64,000 bases of DNA from Choristoneura fumiferana (lineage: Eukaryota; Arthropoda; Insecta; Lepidoptera; Tortricidae). The stretch spans positions 18,838,421 to 18,902,420 of the forward strand of contig NC_133485.1 in NCBI RefSeq assembly GCF_025370935.1. Direction: 5' to 3'. Of this stretch, positions 44,328-55,036 are shown one piece after another (the first letter of the stretch is position 1; each line of letters starts with the position of its first letter). Made by a program: the position numbers and the translations under genes. The notes under the pieces were generated by a model. That model was not told where the DNA came from and ran no database searches. It was given only the letters and a program-made list of their open reading frames with translations.

Positions 44328-44470
44328 TGTGTGTATTGGTTTGGTTAAAATTTGGTATGTGGGTAGCTGGAGATCTGGAATTACACAAAGGCTACTTTTC
44401 TACTAAATCTAACTATCTGGATACTAAACGCCATTCCAATCCGTCCAACTGTTTTATGGTGTGAGACGCA
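44235..44470 (+). mobile_element. Helitron-like repeat with (TG)n, allele B
   Basis: Counterpart of 38335-38600, with a shorter TG run at about 44272-44322. Confidence 0.6.
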
Positions 44471-44984
44471 CATACACACACCCTCACACATACTAACAAT
44501 CGGGCACGATGGAAAAAGTTGTCTTGTTATTCCAATAAAGGACCAAAGTACTATTAAAAGCACGTCTCAGAGGCCATTAAAATACTTACTATCAAACTAA
44601 TGGGTATTTCCAAAAGTTCCCCCAAATTTAACCCCCCGTTCTAATGGAGGGAAGCAATAATTGTGATAGCCTAAGGCGTATGCTGTGTTACAGCTTAGTT
44701 TAGCAGATAGTCTACTTTCTGAAGGATAGTGCTCTTTACCAAACTGTTTAAATTTTTTTTGTGATGTATTAAGAGCGTTTATACCTGCTGAGCTGGCAAC
44801 GTAGAACTTTTGTTAGTTTTTCTCGATTATTCCATAAAAATTGAATGAAAATTAAAAATTTTGTCTGATAGAACACTTCTTAATATTATATAAGTTAATG
44901 TGTCTACTCCAATAATTATTCGTGATAGACTTTTATATTCTTTAAAAACGAATTAATGTTTATTTTTTATTTTGTTTTGTTGGT

Positions 44985-45360
44985 GTTTGTGATGGAGTGA
45001 AGACCTAGAACTGGGCGGAGAGACGTTGATAGACAGGAGATGCGGTGGCCTGACGACCTGGACAAAGTGGCGGGAAGGTGCTGGATGAGTAGAGCACTGG
45101 ACCGAGATGGGTGGCGAGCAATGCCGGATGCCTACACTCAGCATTGGTTTGGTTATGGGCTGAAGAAGAAGAGAAGAGATTATCTATTATTTACCTACAC
45201 GCAAAATGAAAAAAAAACACTGTATTTAGGCCGCAAATGGTTCTTTTACATGTCACTTTATAATAGGTACTACAACCAGCGTTTTCAGAAAGACCATTAG
45301 GCATTGCCAAGAACAATACGCCGCAAGAAATTTGGCAGTCTTTTATTTTTCAAAACAAAA
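44985..45360 (+). mobile_element. LINE C-terminal fragment (44985-45180) and reversed LINE tail (45208-45360)
   Basis: RWPDDLDKVAGRCWMSRAL and DGWRAMPDAYTQHW are a LINE polymerase C-terminus. TTTAGGCCGCAAATGG.. to CGCCGCAAGAAATTTGGCAG is a reversed LINE 3' end also seen at 58810-59010. Confidence 0.65.
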
Positions 45361-45442
45361 CAACGCTATCCCAGAAAAACAAAGCTTTAATCCATAACAA
45401 AACCAACTATTACGCGACATCATTTTTCAAAACAGAGAAAAC

Positions 45443-45974
45443 GCCCGAGTGCTCGACACGCTAATGCCCAATAGATGACACCTGCTGTCACCTCTATCGC
45501 TAATAACATAAAATTATACCTAGTGCGTGATTTTGTCAAAATTAGACATTAATGACATTGTAATAAGAACCACGGCACGCGTCATCGTGAATGACTCTAC
45601 CTATAAAGATGGCAACTATTAAGTGACGAGCACTAGTACGTTTACCTTACTATACAGTGGTGTTTCTGTAGTATTCTGCGTCTGTCGTATCATTGGATCT
45701 AAAGCGGCCATACATTACACGGCCGTGTCGCGTCGCGTTAGTAGCTAACTGTGCTATCAGGCATCGGACAGTGCATGGCGTGCCTTAACGGCAGTGGTGC
45801 TGCAACTGTTTATTATACAAGCCTTAACCCCTGCTTTGCTCGCGTGAACGATTAGATTTTGCAGTCAATTTGACATTTCAGGATTTTTCTGAATTCTCAT
45901 GACAAAAACAAGAAGACATTAATATCTAAGGCGTATCATAAAGTTAATAACTATATCATGGACAGGGATATTTG
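45443..45974. other. No gene seen
   Basis: Unique-looking sequence up to the target site of the second LTR element. Confidence 0.5.
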
Positions 45975-45979
45975 GTAGC

Positions 45980-46100
45980 TGTCATAGACTATTGCTGTCA
46001 TGTCGTTACCTGGACACGTTTGTTTACATGTTTTGCTTGTCACTTGAAAATATATTGTGATGAACGAATTGCTCTATTTCATTTGATAATTTATTTAACA
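45980..46100 (+). repeat. 5' LTR, 121 bp
   Basis: TGTCATAGACTATTGC to ATTTATTTAACA. No AATAAA is seen inside. Confidence 0.95.
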
Positions 46101-46103
46101 TTT

Positions 46104-46112
46104 TGGCGACGA
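46104..46112 (+). promoter_or_regulatory. Primer binding site, tRNA-Ser type
   Basis: TGGCGACGA lies a few bases after the LTR, the same primer class as element 1. It overlaps the first base of the gag start codon. Confidence 0.65.
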
Positions 46113-47785
46113 TGGCGGAAGAAGAAATTAATCGCCTTACTCGTTTACGGGCTGCAATACGCGGTCAACTAACGAAACTATGCTCGCAATTGGAACAAAT
46201 ACAAATTACATCGGATTTCGAAGTAAGTCAAAGATTGTCAAATCTCGAAAACTATGAGAAAAAATTCGATAATATTCAAAGCGATATCGAAGCTCAGACT
46301 GATAATTTAGAATTCGAGATCGAACAACGGCACACAACTGAAGAAAATATTTTACAATTAAAGCTGAGATTACACGGCTTACGCCCGACTCCCGCTGCCG
46401 AAGCACCATCTACCTACCTGACTGCAGCGCAACACGCGAGGGGCTTCGAAGGCACCCCGGTACAGAGTTCAGTACATCTAACTACCCAACGCGAACCGCA
46501 ACCCAGACTCAATTTCATGCCATTTCACGAGAAGGAATCTTTTAAAAACTTCGTGAAAAGACTCTCAACATTTCTCATGCTTAACAATGTGTCTGACCCT
46601 AAAACGAAGGTTTACATGCTACTGTCTACGTTACCCCCTGAATTACACGAAAGAATCTACGACCTATGTTCTCCAGACGACCCGTTGAACAAGACATTTG
46701 AAGAACTTTCAAACATTTTAGACAACTACATTGATCCGAAACCTAGCATATGGGCTTCTCAACATACTTTCATATCCCGCTTGCAGCAGGCCGATGAATC
46801 AGTGGCCGTCTACGCGTCAGAACTGAAGAGACTGTCACAAAACTGTGAATTCAAATGCCCACACTGTAAGAAACCTACTCTTGATTCATTCCTATCACTG
46901 CAATTTATACGAGGTCTTAAAGATGGAGAAATACGAACTAAAGTAATACAGGAAAGCGAGACAACACCATTTTCGAAATTAGTACATACTGCGACTTCAA
47001 TGGAAATCGGGAAAAATGAAAATTCAACGATGTCTACCTCTATTCGTAAGTCAACAACCGACGTCATTAATAAAATAGCTCGAGTACGAAATGAACCGCC
47101 GCCGCACTCACCGAAGATTAGTTCACCCGTTTCTATAAGAGACTTAAAGGGTAAATGCTACCGTTGCGGAAAAGACGATCACAAAGCAAACGAGTGCGGT
47201 GCCATAAAATCTAAATGTCGCAAGTGTCAAAAAGAGGGTCACTTAGCCCGAGTTTGTTTACAGAGACGTGAACGTAATGAAACGAACTTACTGAACAACT
47301 CCACTAGCAGTCTGAGCGCCGACAGCGTCGGAGAGATCAATCTCATTAAGAGTGAAAAGTCTGATAAATACATTATTACTATACTTATTGAAGGCAAGAA
47401 AATCAACATGGAGTTTGACACGGGCGCAACACTTTCTACAATTTCCCTTAGAGACTACGAGAAATTACACATAAATAAGAAGATATTTAATACTAACATG
47501 ACACTAAGAACCTACACCGGTGAGATCTTCAAACCCATAGGCGTCGCATACGTCAAATGTAATTATAAACGCCAAAAATTCTATGGACAATTATACATAA
47601 TCGACAAGGAAGTAGAACCGATTTTGGGTAGGAGTTGGATGAAAGAGTTCAACATTAAACTTGCCGACATGAGAAGTGTCGAAAGCTGCACAAAGATTCC
47701 GGAATTGAGTAAATTGCTCGAGGAATACGATTCCACTGTTTTTAATACAAACCTGGGGAAATCCCTAACGTTCGAGGCCACCTGA
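46112..47785 (+). CDS. gag-pol: gag and protease (element 2)
   Basis: I chose ATG at 46112, just after the primer site, over the upstream TTG. The N-terminal 100 residues are rich in charged heptad-like stretches (possible coiled coil). The gag capsid region follows to about residue 320. Two CCHC knuckles start at about residues 349 (CYRC-GKDD-H-KANE-C) and 369 (CRKC-QKEG-H-LARV-C). The protease carries FDTGATLSTI with DTGA at about 436-439. The frame ends prematurely at 47783-47785; the polymerase frame is already open from 47776, so the break sits at the GG there. Confidence 0.92.
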   Translation: MAEEEINRLTRLRAAIRGQLTKLCSQLEQIQITSDFEVSQRLSNLENYEKKFDNIQSDIEAQTDNLEFEIEQRHTTEENILQLKLRLHGLRPTPAAEAPSTYLTAAQHARGFEGTPVQSSVHLTTQREPQPRLNFMPFHEKESFKNFVKRLSTFLMLNNVSDPKTKVYMLLSTLPPELHERIYDLCSPDDPLNKTFEELSNILDNYIDPKPSIWASQHTFISRLQQADESVAVYASELKRLSQNCEFKCPHCKKPTLDSFLSLQFIRGLKDGEIRTKVIQESETTPFSKLVHTATSMEIGKNENSTMSTSIRKSTTDVINKIARVRNEPPPHSPKISSPVSIRDLKGKCYRCGKDDHKANECGAIKSKCRKCQKEGHLARVCLQRRERNETNLLNNSTSSLSADSVGEINLIKSEKSDKYIITILIEGKKINMEFDTGATLSTISLRDYEKLHINKKIFNTNMTLRTYTGEIFKPIGVAYVKCNYKRQKFYGQLYIIDKEVEPILGRSWMKEFNIKLADMRSVESCTKIPELSKLLEEYDSTVFNTNLGKSLTFEAT

Positions 47786-48924
47786 CTCTTAAGGATAATT
47801 CGCAACCGATTTTTATCAAACCACGCAGAATTCCATATGCATTACGAGCCAAAGTCGATGAAGAAATTGACAGACTGGAGAAACAAGGAATAATTACCAA
47901 AATCGATCATTCCGAGTGGGGTACACCTGTCGTGCCGATAGTAAAACCAAATGGAAGTATCAGGTTATGCGCTGACTACAAAATTACCTTGAATAAAGTA
48001 ATTAAGGACGAAAAATACCCAATTCCCATAATTGAAGACATCCTTGCTGAAATGAACGGAGGACAACTGTTTTGCACCTTGGACATCACTCAGGCTTACT
48101 TAAATATGGTGATGGACGAAGAAAGTGCCCTATTACAGACTTTAAGTACACACAAGGGTACTTTTAAAGTAAACCGACTAATGTTTGGGGTCAAGGTAGC
48201 CCCAAGCCTCTGGCAGAAATTTATGGACCAACTGTTACTGGGCCTCGAGGGAGTCAAGTGCTTCTTCGATGACATTATAATCCAAGGATCTTCTGAACAG
48301 CAGCTGCTTACACGGCTTAAACAAGTCCTGCAGAAACTTAAAGAAAGCAACCTTCGGGTCAATAAAGAAAAGTGTCACTTCTTTAAGCAAAGTATCAATT
48401 ACCTAGGACATACGATAGACAGAAATGGACTGCATAAGAACCCAGACAAGATAAAGGCAATTTCAAATGCTCAACGCCCTACCAACGTCAATGAATTAAG
48501 AACCTTCCTAGGCATGGCAAATTATTACAATAAGTTTATACCAAATCTTGCATCTATCACCAGTCCTCTGAATGCACTCTTGAAAAAACATACGAAATTT
48601 GTTTGGACTGCGAAATGTGAAAAAAGTATGAATTTAATAAAGAAAGAAATACTCAGTGAAAGGGTCCTAATACATTTCGACCAAGACAAACCTCTATTAT
48701 TAGCTACAGATGCTTCACCCACAGGCCTTGGTGCAATTCTGAGCCATAGACTACCAGACGGCTCTGAACGACCCATAGCATTCGCTTCTAGATCCTTGAC
48801 CGAGAGTGAAAAGAAATATAGCCAAATAGACAAGGAAGCGACAGCAATTTTCTGGGGATTAAAAAAATTCTTCCACTACTGCTATGGCCGTAAATTCACT
48901 CTTATAACTGATCACAAGCCCTAA
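47776..48924 (+). CDS. gag-pol: Reverse transcriptase and RNase H (element 2)
   Basis: Polymerase with SEWGTPVVPIVKPNGSIRLC, the first catalytic aspartate in CTLDITQAYLNM, LMFGVKVAPSLWQKF and the catalytic FFDD at 48262-48273 (an accepted YxDD variant). FLGMANYYNKF marks the thumb. RNase H residues are in LLLATDASPTGLGAIL, DKEATAIFWGLKKFF and LITDHKP. The frame stops at 48922-48924 right after CCC; the next frame continues the protein. Confidence 0.92.
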   Translation, partial: GHLTLKDNSQPIFIKPRRIPYALRAKVDEEIDRLEKQGIITKIDHSEWGTPVVPIVKPNGSIRLCADYKITLNKVIKDEKYPIPIIEDILAEMNGGQLFCTLDITQAYLNMVMDEESALLQTLSTHKGTFKVNRLMFGVKVAPSLWQKFMDQLLLGLEGVKCFFDDIIIQGSSEQQLLTRLKQVLQKLKESNLRVNKEKCHFFKQSINYLGHTIDRNGLHKNPDKIKAISNAQRPTNVNELRTFLGMANYYNKFIPNLASITSPLNALLKKHTKFVWTAKCEKSMNLIKKEILSERVLIHFDQDKPLLLATDASPTGLGAILSHRLPDGSERPIAFASRSLTESEKKYSQIDKEATAIFWGLKKFFHYCYGRKFTLITDHKP

Positions 48925-49871
48925 CGTCAATCTTTCACCCGCATCAGACATTACCAACTATTAGCACAATGAGATTGTTTCACTACGCTCACTTCCTCTC
49001 TGGATTCGACTACACTATTGAATATAAAACTTCTACAAAGAATGCAAACGCTGACTTTCTGTCACGCTTTCCGGTTGAGAAAATTAACGAAAATAAGATT
49101 GATCAACATTACATTTTTCAACTACAACAGATAAATATACTAAACGTTTCGCCTGAAATAATTGCCGAAGAAACAAGAACAGACCCACAGTTACGAAAAT
49201 TATTGGAAACGCTCCGGTCAGGCACGTCACTCAGAGAATCAGGATTCAAGGATAACGAATTAACAATACAAAATGACTGTATTCTAAAAGGTTCCAGAGT
49301 AATAATCCCTCAGAAATTACGGCAACAAATCTTAGAAGAACTACATTCTGGACATATAGGAATTTTGAAGATGAAACTACTTGCACGGAGTTTTGTGTTT
49401 TGGAAAAATATCGATAAAGATATAGATGACAAAGTTAAATCTTGTCGAACATGTCGATTAGAGCAGAATGAACCATCAAAAGCTCCTCTGCATCACTGGG
49501 AGAACCCGGCAGGCCCTTGGCAAAGAATACACATAGATTTCGCAGGGCCTATAATGGGCTATCAACTTCTGATTGTTGTGGATGCCTTTTCCAAGTGGGT
49601 TGAGATAATACCAACAAAGACAACCACAAGCTCATTCTGCATTAAGAAATTAGAAGAATTATTTGATACATTTGGCCTGCCTTACACCTTGGTCTCTGAC
49701 AATGCTAGACAATTTGTATCACAAGAGTTTGAGATATTCTTAAAGAATAATAATATTGTACACAAGACCATTGCCCCATATCATCCGGCAACTAACGGAC
49801 AAGCTGAACGCTTCGTACAAATTATTAAAAAAGCTCTACACAAATTGGAGGGGAGAGTGGTGGCATTTTAG
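48923..49871 (+). CDS. gag-pol: Integrase, main part (element 2)
   Basis: Open in its frame from the break at about 48920. FLSGFDYTIEYK and NANADFLSRFP form the linker. The zinc-binding HHCC is ELHSGHIGILKMKLLARSF plus CRTCRLEQ. The DDE core has aspartate in IDFAGP (codon 49536), aspartate in VSDNARQF (codon 49698) and glutamate in NGQAERFV (codon 49806), so all three are present. The frame is lost at GGGG 49850-49853. Confidence 0.92.
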
Positions 49872-50230
49872 ATAAGGTTCGTACAGTTAAAGCTCTGCTT
49901 CGGGCCACACCAGTCAGTTCCGGAGATTCGCCATATATGCTCATGTTCGGAAGAGACGTGAGAACAAGACTAGCTGCGAAGATTCGAGCGCCACCAGATC
50001 CTGTACCCCAACCCAGGCCAAAGGTCAGAGAGTTCACATTAGGAAGCCGCGTCCAGGCACGGAACTACTCAGTAACCGGTAAGAAGTGGGAGTTCGGTAC
50101 AGTTAACCGTCGTATCGGAAACCTACATTATGAGATTGCCATTGACGATGGGCGCACCTGGATACGCCACCTTGACCAGCTACTCCCGGCTCCAGGAATT
50201 CCTGGGAATCACGGCGGAGGTGTGTCATAG
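49854..50230 (+). CDS. gag-pol: Integrase C-terminus (element 2)
   Basis: Continues after the third shift: SSGDSPYMLMFGRDVRTRL, then a GPY/F-like module (FTLGSRVQARNYSVTGKKWE, GTVNRRIGNLHYEIAIDD, TWIRHLDQLLPA). The stop TAG at 50228-50230 lies within the 3' LTR, so LTR bases form the last codons. Confidence 0.9.
50212..50222 (+). promoter_or_regulatory. Polypurine-like tract overlapping coding end
   Basis: CGGCGGAGGTG directly precedes the 3' LTR; purine-rich but interrupted. Confidence 0.6.
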
Positions 50231-50343
50231 ACTATTGCTGTCATGTCGTTACCTGGACACGTTTGTTTACATGTTTTGCTTGTCACTTGAAAATATATTG
50301 TGATGAACGAATTGCTCTATTTCATTTGATAATTTATTTAACA
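50223..50343 (+). repeat. 3' LTR, 121 bp
   Basis: Identical to the 5' LTR over its full length by eye, implying recent insertion or conversion. Confidence 0.95.
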
Positions 50344-50348
50344 GTAGC

Positions 50349-50552
50349 GAACCTACTGTGTTAAAAATAAAGTTGTGTTAATATTTGTGATGTATAGATA
50401 CCATTTAATAATATTGTAAATTAAAAAAAATATACCTCGTTGAGTTTCTTGCCGGATTCTTCTCAACAGAGGTTTTTGCGAACCGGTGGTAGATTTTTTT
50501 TGACATTCATAAGTGCTTGTTATAAAGATATTTTGACTTTGACTTTGAATTC
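50349..50552 (+). mobile_element. LINE 3' end, (TTTGAC)n tail
   Basis: CCTCGTTGAGTTTCTTGCCG, CAACAGAGGTTTTTGCGAAC and TTTTGACTTTGACTTTGA. Plus-strand version of 11767-12020. Confidence 0.75.
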
Positions 50553-50660
50553 CCGAAAAATTACATACTAGCAATTTCATATACTTTGCTAAAAAATATC
50601 TACACTTAGCGGTTAAGGTTTTAGAATTTTATCCTGCGACAATATCACGATAAACAGAAG

Positions 50661-50789
50661 GGCTACTTACGAAATGCAAAAATCGAAGTTCGTCTCGTGC
50701 CGTTCCTCTCACTCTCGTATTAAATAAATATTAGCGTCAGCGGGACGGCACGATATGAACTTCGATTTTAGAATTTCGTAGTAGCCCCT
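50661..50789. mobile_element. Palindromic MITE, GGGCTACT family
   Basis: GGGCTACTTACGAAATG.. and ..ATTTCGTAGTAGCCC form the ends; inside, ATCGAAGTTCGTCTCGTGCC mirrors GGCACGATATGAACTTCGAT. Same family as 56490-56615. Confidence 0.75.
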
Positions 50790-50937
50790 CAGTAGTCTAT
50801 GTGTTATGCCAAACGTCCAGCCTATCTACACAGCAAATTTCATTTAAATCCGTTTGTTTACGGCATTTGTACCTATGAAACGCATTTTTTAATGACTGCA
50901 ATGTAAGTATCTTTTAATTGCGTTCACTTAAAAGTTT

Positions 50938-51195
50938 TTTTAGGGTTCCGTCCCACCAGTGTCACCAGACTGTATCTCATGAACCGTGATAGTTAGAAAG
51001 TTGAAATCTATACAGATTATGTATAACTGTGGCCACTATATCAACAAATGATAAAACCGAATAAAATAAATATTTAAGGGAGGCTCCCATACAACAAACT
51101 AGATTTTTTGCCGTTTTTTGCCAATGTCTAATGAATGTTGTATAGATGGTACGGAACCATTCATGCGCGAGTCCGATTCGCACTTGGCCGTTTTT
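50938..51195. repeat. AGGGTTCCG..CACTTGGCCG interspersed repeat
   Basis: TTTTTTAGGGTTCCGTCCC at the start and GCGAGTCCGATTCGCACTTG then GCCGTTTTT at the end; a common moth repeat related to 5160-5602. Confidence 0.65.
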
Positions 51196-51304
51196 CTGCT
51201 TCAAGGCGTAACAAATCTGAGCATTGATATTAATTTTCCTGAGAAAAAGGGTCTTGATGGATAACAAAGTGATCCTATAAAGGTACCGTTTTTTTCTATT
51301 GATT

Positions 51305-51495
51305 CTTTCTGCTATCCCGCGGGAACTGTGCAATTTTAAGGAATAAAAACTATCCTATGTTCTTCCCCGAGACTCAAACTATCTGCATGCCTAATTTTAT
51401 TTAAATCGGTTCAGCGATTTAGACGTGAAAGGGTAACAAGCAAACAAATAAAGAAACAGACAGAATTACAAACTTTCGCATGTGTAATAATAGTG
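51305..51495 (-). mobile_element. Helitron-like repeat
   Basis: CTATCCCGCGGGAACTGTGC, TAAATCGGTTCAGCGATTTA and AAACTTTCGCATGTGTAAT. Diverged. Confidence 0.6.
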
Positions 51496-52387
51496 AGATT
51501 GAAGGTACTCATTATAATTGATTTCAATTCGAAATGTTTGAGAACCACATTTCTCGGGCTTCTTAGGAGATAACCTAAACACCTGCTTTATAAGGCGCCG
51601 TTTACACTAAGTCAGTGACATGCCGCGTTTATACACCGCGACCCATAGGTCGGTGGAGATAAGGAACTTGACAGATTTAGCTTTGATCAAGCCCTCCTTC
51701 CTTCCTTCCTTAGAGCACTCACGACTGGAGACGGTTCGCGTTTTCTCCTCTTCCGGAAAAATTACAGTTAATAAACACATTGGTCGTGGAAAATGTTTTA
51801 GTTGTGCGTGTTTTTCATTGTTAGCTAAGAGGAGGCATAAGTAAAATGAAAACCAGTCAAGTGCGAAGTGGTAGCAGTTGGTTTTTGTGGTTGGTTCGTC
51901 TGCGAAGTGTAATTTTGAACAAACATTTTTTTGGAATATAATATTAGCCAAAAGAAAACGTTTGCTTAATAAACGTTTGTCGTAATAAAACTTGACAATG
52001 TAAAATTATGCCAAATGATATTTTGACCAAATGGATATAATGCGAAATGTAAATATGCTAGAGATTCGTTTGGGAAATGAAACTACTGCGATAAGTTTTT
52101 TGGGAAGTAAAATTTGGAGAAAAATATTTTTCCGAAACGGCAGTATAGCATATATATGTTCATATAATCAAAATAAGAACTTTACCCGAGATTTAAACCT
52201 ACTACTCTCTAGTAGAGAGACGTTGTGAAACCGAGATGTGAAGATGAATACAAATTCAATCAAACAACTGGTTTAGGGATTCCACCAACTGTCACCCACT
52301 TGACTGTAAGTCGCGCGTGCGCACGCGACGCGTGGGAACTTGTAATGCGTGCCCGCTACCGCATGTTGATTGTAAGCACGGATGTAA
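51496..52387. other. No gene seen
   Basis: Low-complexity patches (CCTTCCTTCCTT near 51690; ATATTTTGACCAAATGG-type units near 52015). The 114-codon minus frame at 51607-51951 has no recognised domain. Confidence 0.5.
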
Positions 52388-52790
52388 GCCTGAGTTTCTA
52401 CCAGAGATGTGTAAGAAATGCATTTGTCAAGAACCAATATGATATCGACAGACGGCATTACCAAAACAAGGTTTTATCTGTTTCCTTTGCTTGACAACAG
52501 AGAGAGACGAAATGTCAAACGAAAAATTAAGACTGATCGGAATTCAGTTGCAACCTCAATCATTTATGCTAGTATAGATATGCCGCGGGATTCCTGTTGT
52601 TAGAAAGACACAATGCTTTTTTTATCACGAGCCAGTGTTTTAAATAAATATTTTCACTGAACTTCTATATTTTTACCTTGTTTTCCTGCCACCGCGCGTT
52701 TAGATATGCAAGCAAGTTAAACATTGTAGTTCATTGATATACAATAAGTAGATCTCCGCAAAGTGCCACTTGAATCAATATGTTGCAGGG
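52388..52790. repeat. MITE half and LINE tail remnant
   Basis: 52391-52480 resembles one arm of the TTTCCACCAGAGATGTG MITE. 52727-52790 (AGTTCATTGATAT..CTCCGCAAAGTG) is a diverged copy of the LINE 3' end in the 26714 foldback. Confidence 0.5.
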
Positions 52791-52959
52791 ATATGGCCGA
52801 ATCATTATGATCAAATCACGCATGTTAAAATGGGAAATTCATTTAATCATTAGAAAAAAATAGTAATTTGATCAAAAAAATCTAAACCTGTTTAGTGAAA
52901 CGACAAAATCAGATAAAAAGTCAACTCCTTTTTTCAATTTACTAGATTTGATTAGTGAT

Positions 52960-53216
52960 TTAATAAAATCCCAGTTAGTCTTGCTCGCTAATCCTGCCGT
53001 GAAGCAGCAGTGCTTGCACTGTTGTGTTTCGGCGTGGAGAGTAAGACAGCCGGTGAAATAACTGGCACTTGAGGTATCCCATCTTAGGCCTCTAGGTTGG
53101 CAACGCATCTGCTATACCCCTGGTGTTGCAGATGTTTATGGGCGGTGGTGATCTCTTACCATCAGGAGACCTACTTGCTCGTTTCCCATCCAGTCAAATA
53201 AAAATAAATAAATAGA
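52960..53216 (+). mobile_element. LINE 3' fragment
   Basis: GGTTGGCAACGCATCTGC, CCCTGGTGTTGCAGATG, ATGGGCGGTGGTGATCTC and CTTACCATCAGGAGACC, ending AAATAAATAAATA. Plus-strand relative of 57606-57911. Confidence 0.65.
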
Positions 53217-54715
53217 CGGGGGACAGACTACTGAGGCTACAGACTATATATCTAACGCGTGTCAGCCATAGACCGCCGCTACACCAATAAAAAAAATATC
53301 GAACAGCTTAATCGTACCTATATCGGGTATCGCGGGCTTGGTGGCGTATCCATGTTAATATTTCTGCTGAACATCCCGCGGCCACCGAACCACCGATCAC
53401 GAATTAAGTCCCGATTAAGTTAGCTGGAGCATACCAGGCTGTCAGACCTGGTTGTCAGCGTCTGGTATTAGCGACGCTGAATTACCGGTTAATCTTTTGC
53501 GGATTTAATTTTGCGTGAAATTTGGATTACCTGTTTGGTTAAGTTTGTTTTTCCGTTAGGTATTTCGTAAAACTCTTATATCTGGGAGCTAACCTAGCCT
53601 AACCAACTTAGTAAATATTAAGTTCAATATCTTGAAAACGGCTAAACCGGTTTTAATGAAACATAGTTAAGCTAAGAATCACCGCAAATAAACTCGCTTT
53701 ACGTAAAAAAAACTTACCCGTCTTTTTGCGTCGGAGGTTAAAATAGTAGATTGTACAACAAGAGCATAAAACGAGCCATTTAACCCAAGACGTTCATATA
53801 GCCGAGCCGGTACCTACGGCGAGGGTGGATAGACACGTCGAGGGGAAAATGGATTTAATGCTCGAGTTTTACACTCTGCTTTTCACTTCGATGGCGAGGA
53901 AATGAAATAGCAACAGTGAAAACAATTGTTCACTCACTACGTAAATTTTACTTTTCATTCTTTACTATATAATTATATTTTTTTTTAGTTTTAGTGATTT
54001 ATTTTGATTTATTTGATTGATTTTTGGTTTTATATAAATAAAAAATGTATTAAAAAATATAAAGAAACTTCTTTGTTTGTGGCTGTTGACACCTAAGTAC
54101 CTTGGTCTTAGACGAAGATTTTATTTTATGCACTAGTGCATAAAAAGTCATTTTATGTCGCCTAGATCCAGCATAAAGACCAACTTTACGAGCATGAGAA
54201 GTGAAAAACATATTTTAATGTTGCTCAAAATCCAGTACTTACACAACATACTAGAATCTCGTATCTACTTTAGTAAAACGTGCCGTACTTGATTTGTGAC
54301 ATATGGACAAAAAGTGATAGGTATAAGTCCAAATCCTAAGTGCCGGAAGAGCAGCATTATCTAAAAGGTTCAACTCCAAAAGTAAATTGACAGTTGACAC
54401 TATCGAGGAACCATATCTAAGTAGCTCACTTGTCTTACTATATATACAGGGCGTCACAGCTATGCCACATAAAGGGAATCTTAAATATCTAGATAGAAAA
54501 ATGATACTGAATGAATACTTAATTTAAAAAAACAATTACGGGCGACCAATCAATTATTCGAGGGAGCGTTTAAATCGCCTCAATTTTTGTGGCCACATTT
54601 TGTTTTGTTATGAGTGGGCTGTAAAATTTGATGAAATTTTCGATTATTTTTTAGGCATCATGTCCTTCTACTAGGTAAAATATATAAAAACCATGTCAAC
54701 AAAAATGTGCCCACG
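53217..54715. other. No gene; element remnant at 53625-53745
   Basis: 53625-53745 matches the right part of the 6515-6979 element (AAAACGGCTAAACCGG, CGTCTTTTTGCGTCGGAGG). 53440-53462 holds a small inverted pair (ACCAGG..CCTGGT). Nothing coding. Confidence 0.5.
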
Positions 54716-54741
54716 TGAATTAAATAAATATAAATAAATAT

Positions 54742-55036
54742 CGCCGAGTGGTTTGACCTATGTCCTGTCAAGCAGAGGATCGTAGGTTCAAACCCCGGCT
54801 CGCACCTCTGAGTTTTTCGCAATTCATGTGCGAAATTACATTTGAAATTTATCACGAGCTTTACCGTGAAGGAAAACATCGTGAGGACGCCTGCACAAAC
54901 CTGCGAAGTAATTCAATGGTGTGTGTGAAGTTCCCAATCCGCACTGGGCCCGCGTGGGAACCACGGCCCAAGCCCTCTCATTCTGAGAGGAGGTCTGTGC
55001 CCAGCAGTGGGACGTCGTATATAGGCTGGGATGATG
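54742..55036 (+). mobile_element. SINE-1 inserted in a SINE-2 tail
   Basis: Near-complete copy with B box AGGTTCAAACCCCGG and end GGCTGGGATGATG. AAATAAATAT is duplicated at about 54732-54741 and 55037-55046. The target is the AT-rich tail of the SINE-2 at 55037-55250. Confidence 0.85.

Larger units (their letters stand above)
39703..45442. other. Second copy of the duplicated locus (probable haplotype B)
   Basis: Follows 31032-39602 in order but lacks the 1.8-kb segment, the piggyBac-type element and the 37118 SINE. It continues past the point where copy A hits the gap. Confidence 0.88.
45980..50343 (+). mobile_element. Young Mag-like Ty3/Gypsy LTR retrotransposon
   Basis: 4,364 bp, compact and almost complete. 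The two 121-bp LTRs are identical by eye; GTAGC is duplicated at 45975-45979 and 50344-50348. Order: LTR, tRNA-Ser-type primer site, gag, protease, reverse transcriptase, RNase H, integrase, purine tract, LTR. gag-pol is one reading frame broken by three single-base shifts near 47776, 48920 and 49851, each at or beside a short homopolymer, which may be consensus errors. All catalytic residues that I can place are present. Short LTRs and single-frame gag-pol suggest the Mag clade. Confidence 0.93.

Noticed and set aside
51607..51951. 114-codon minus-strand frame as a gene
   Set aside because: No recognised domain; it covers a CCTT-type low-complexity run and lacks any supporting signal.
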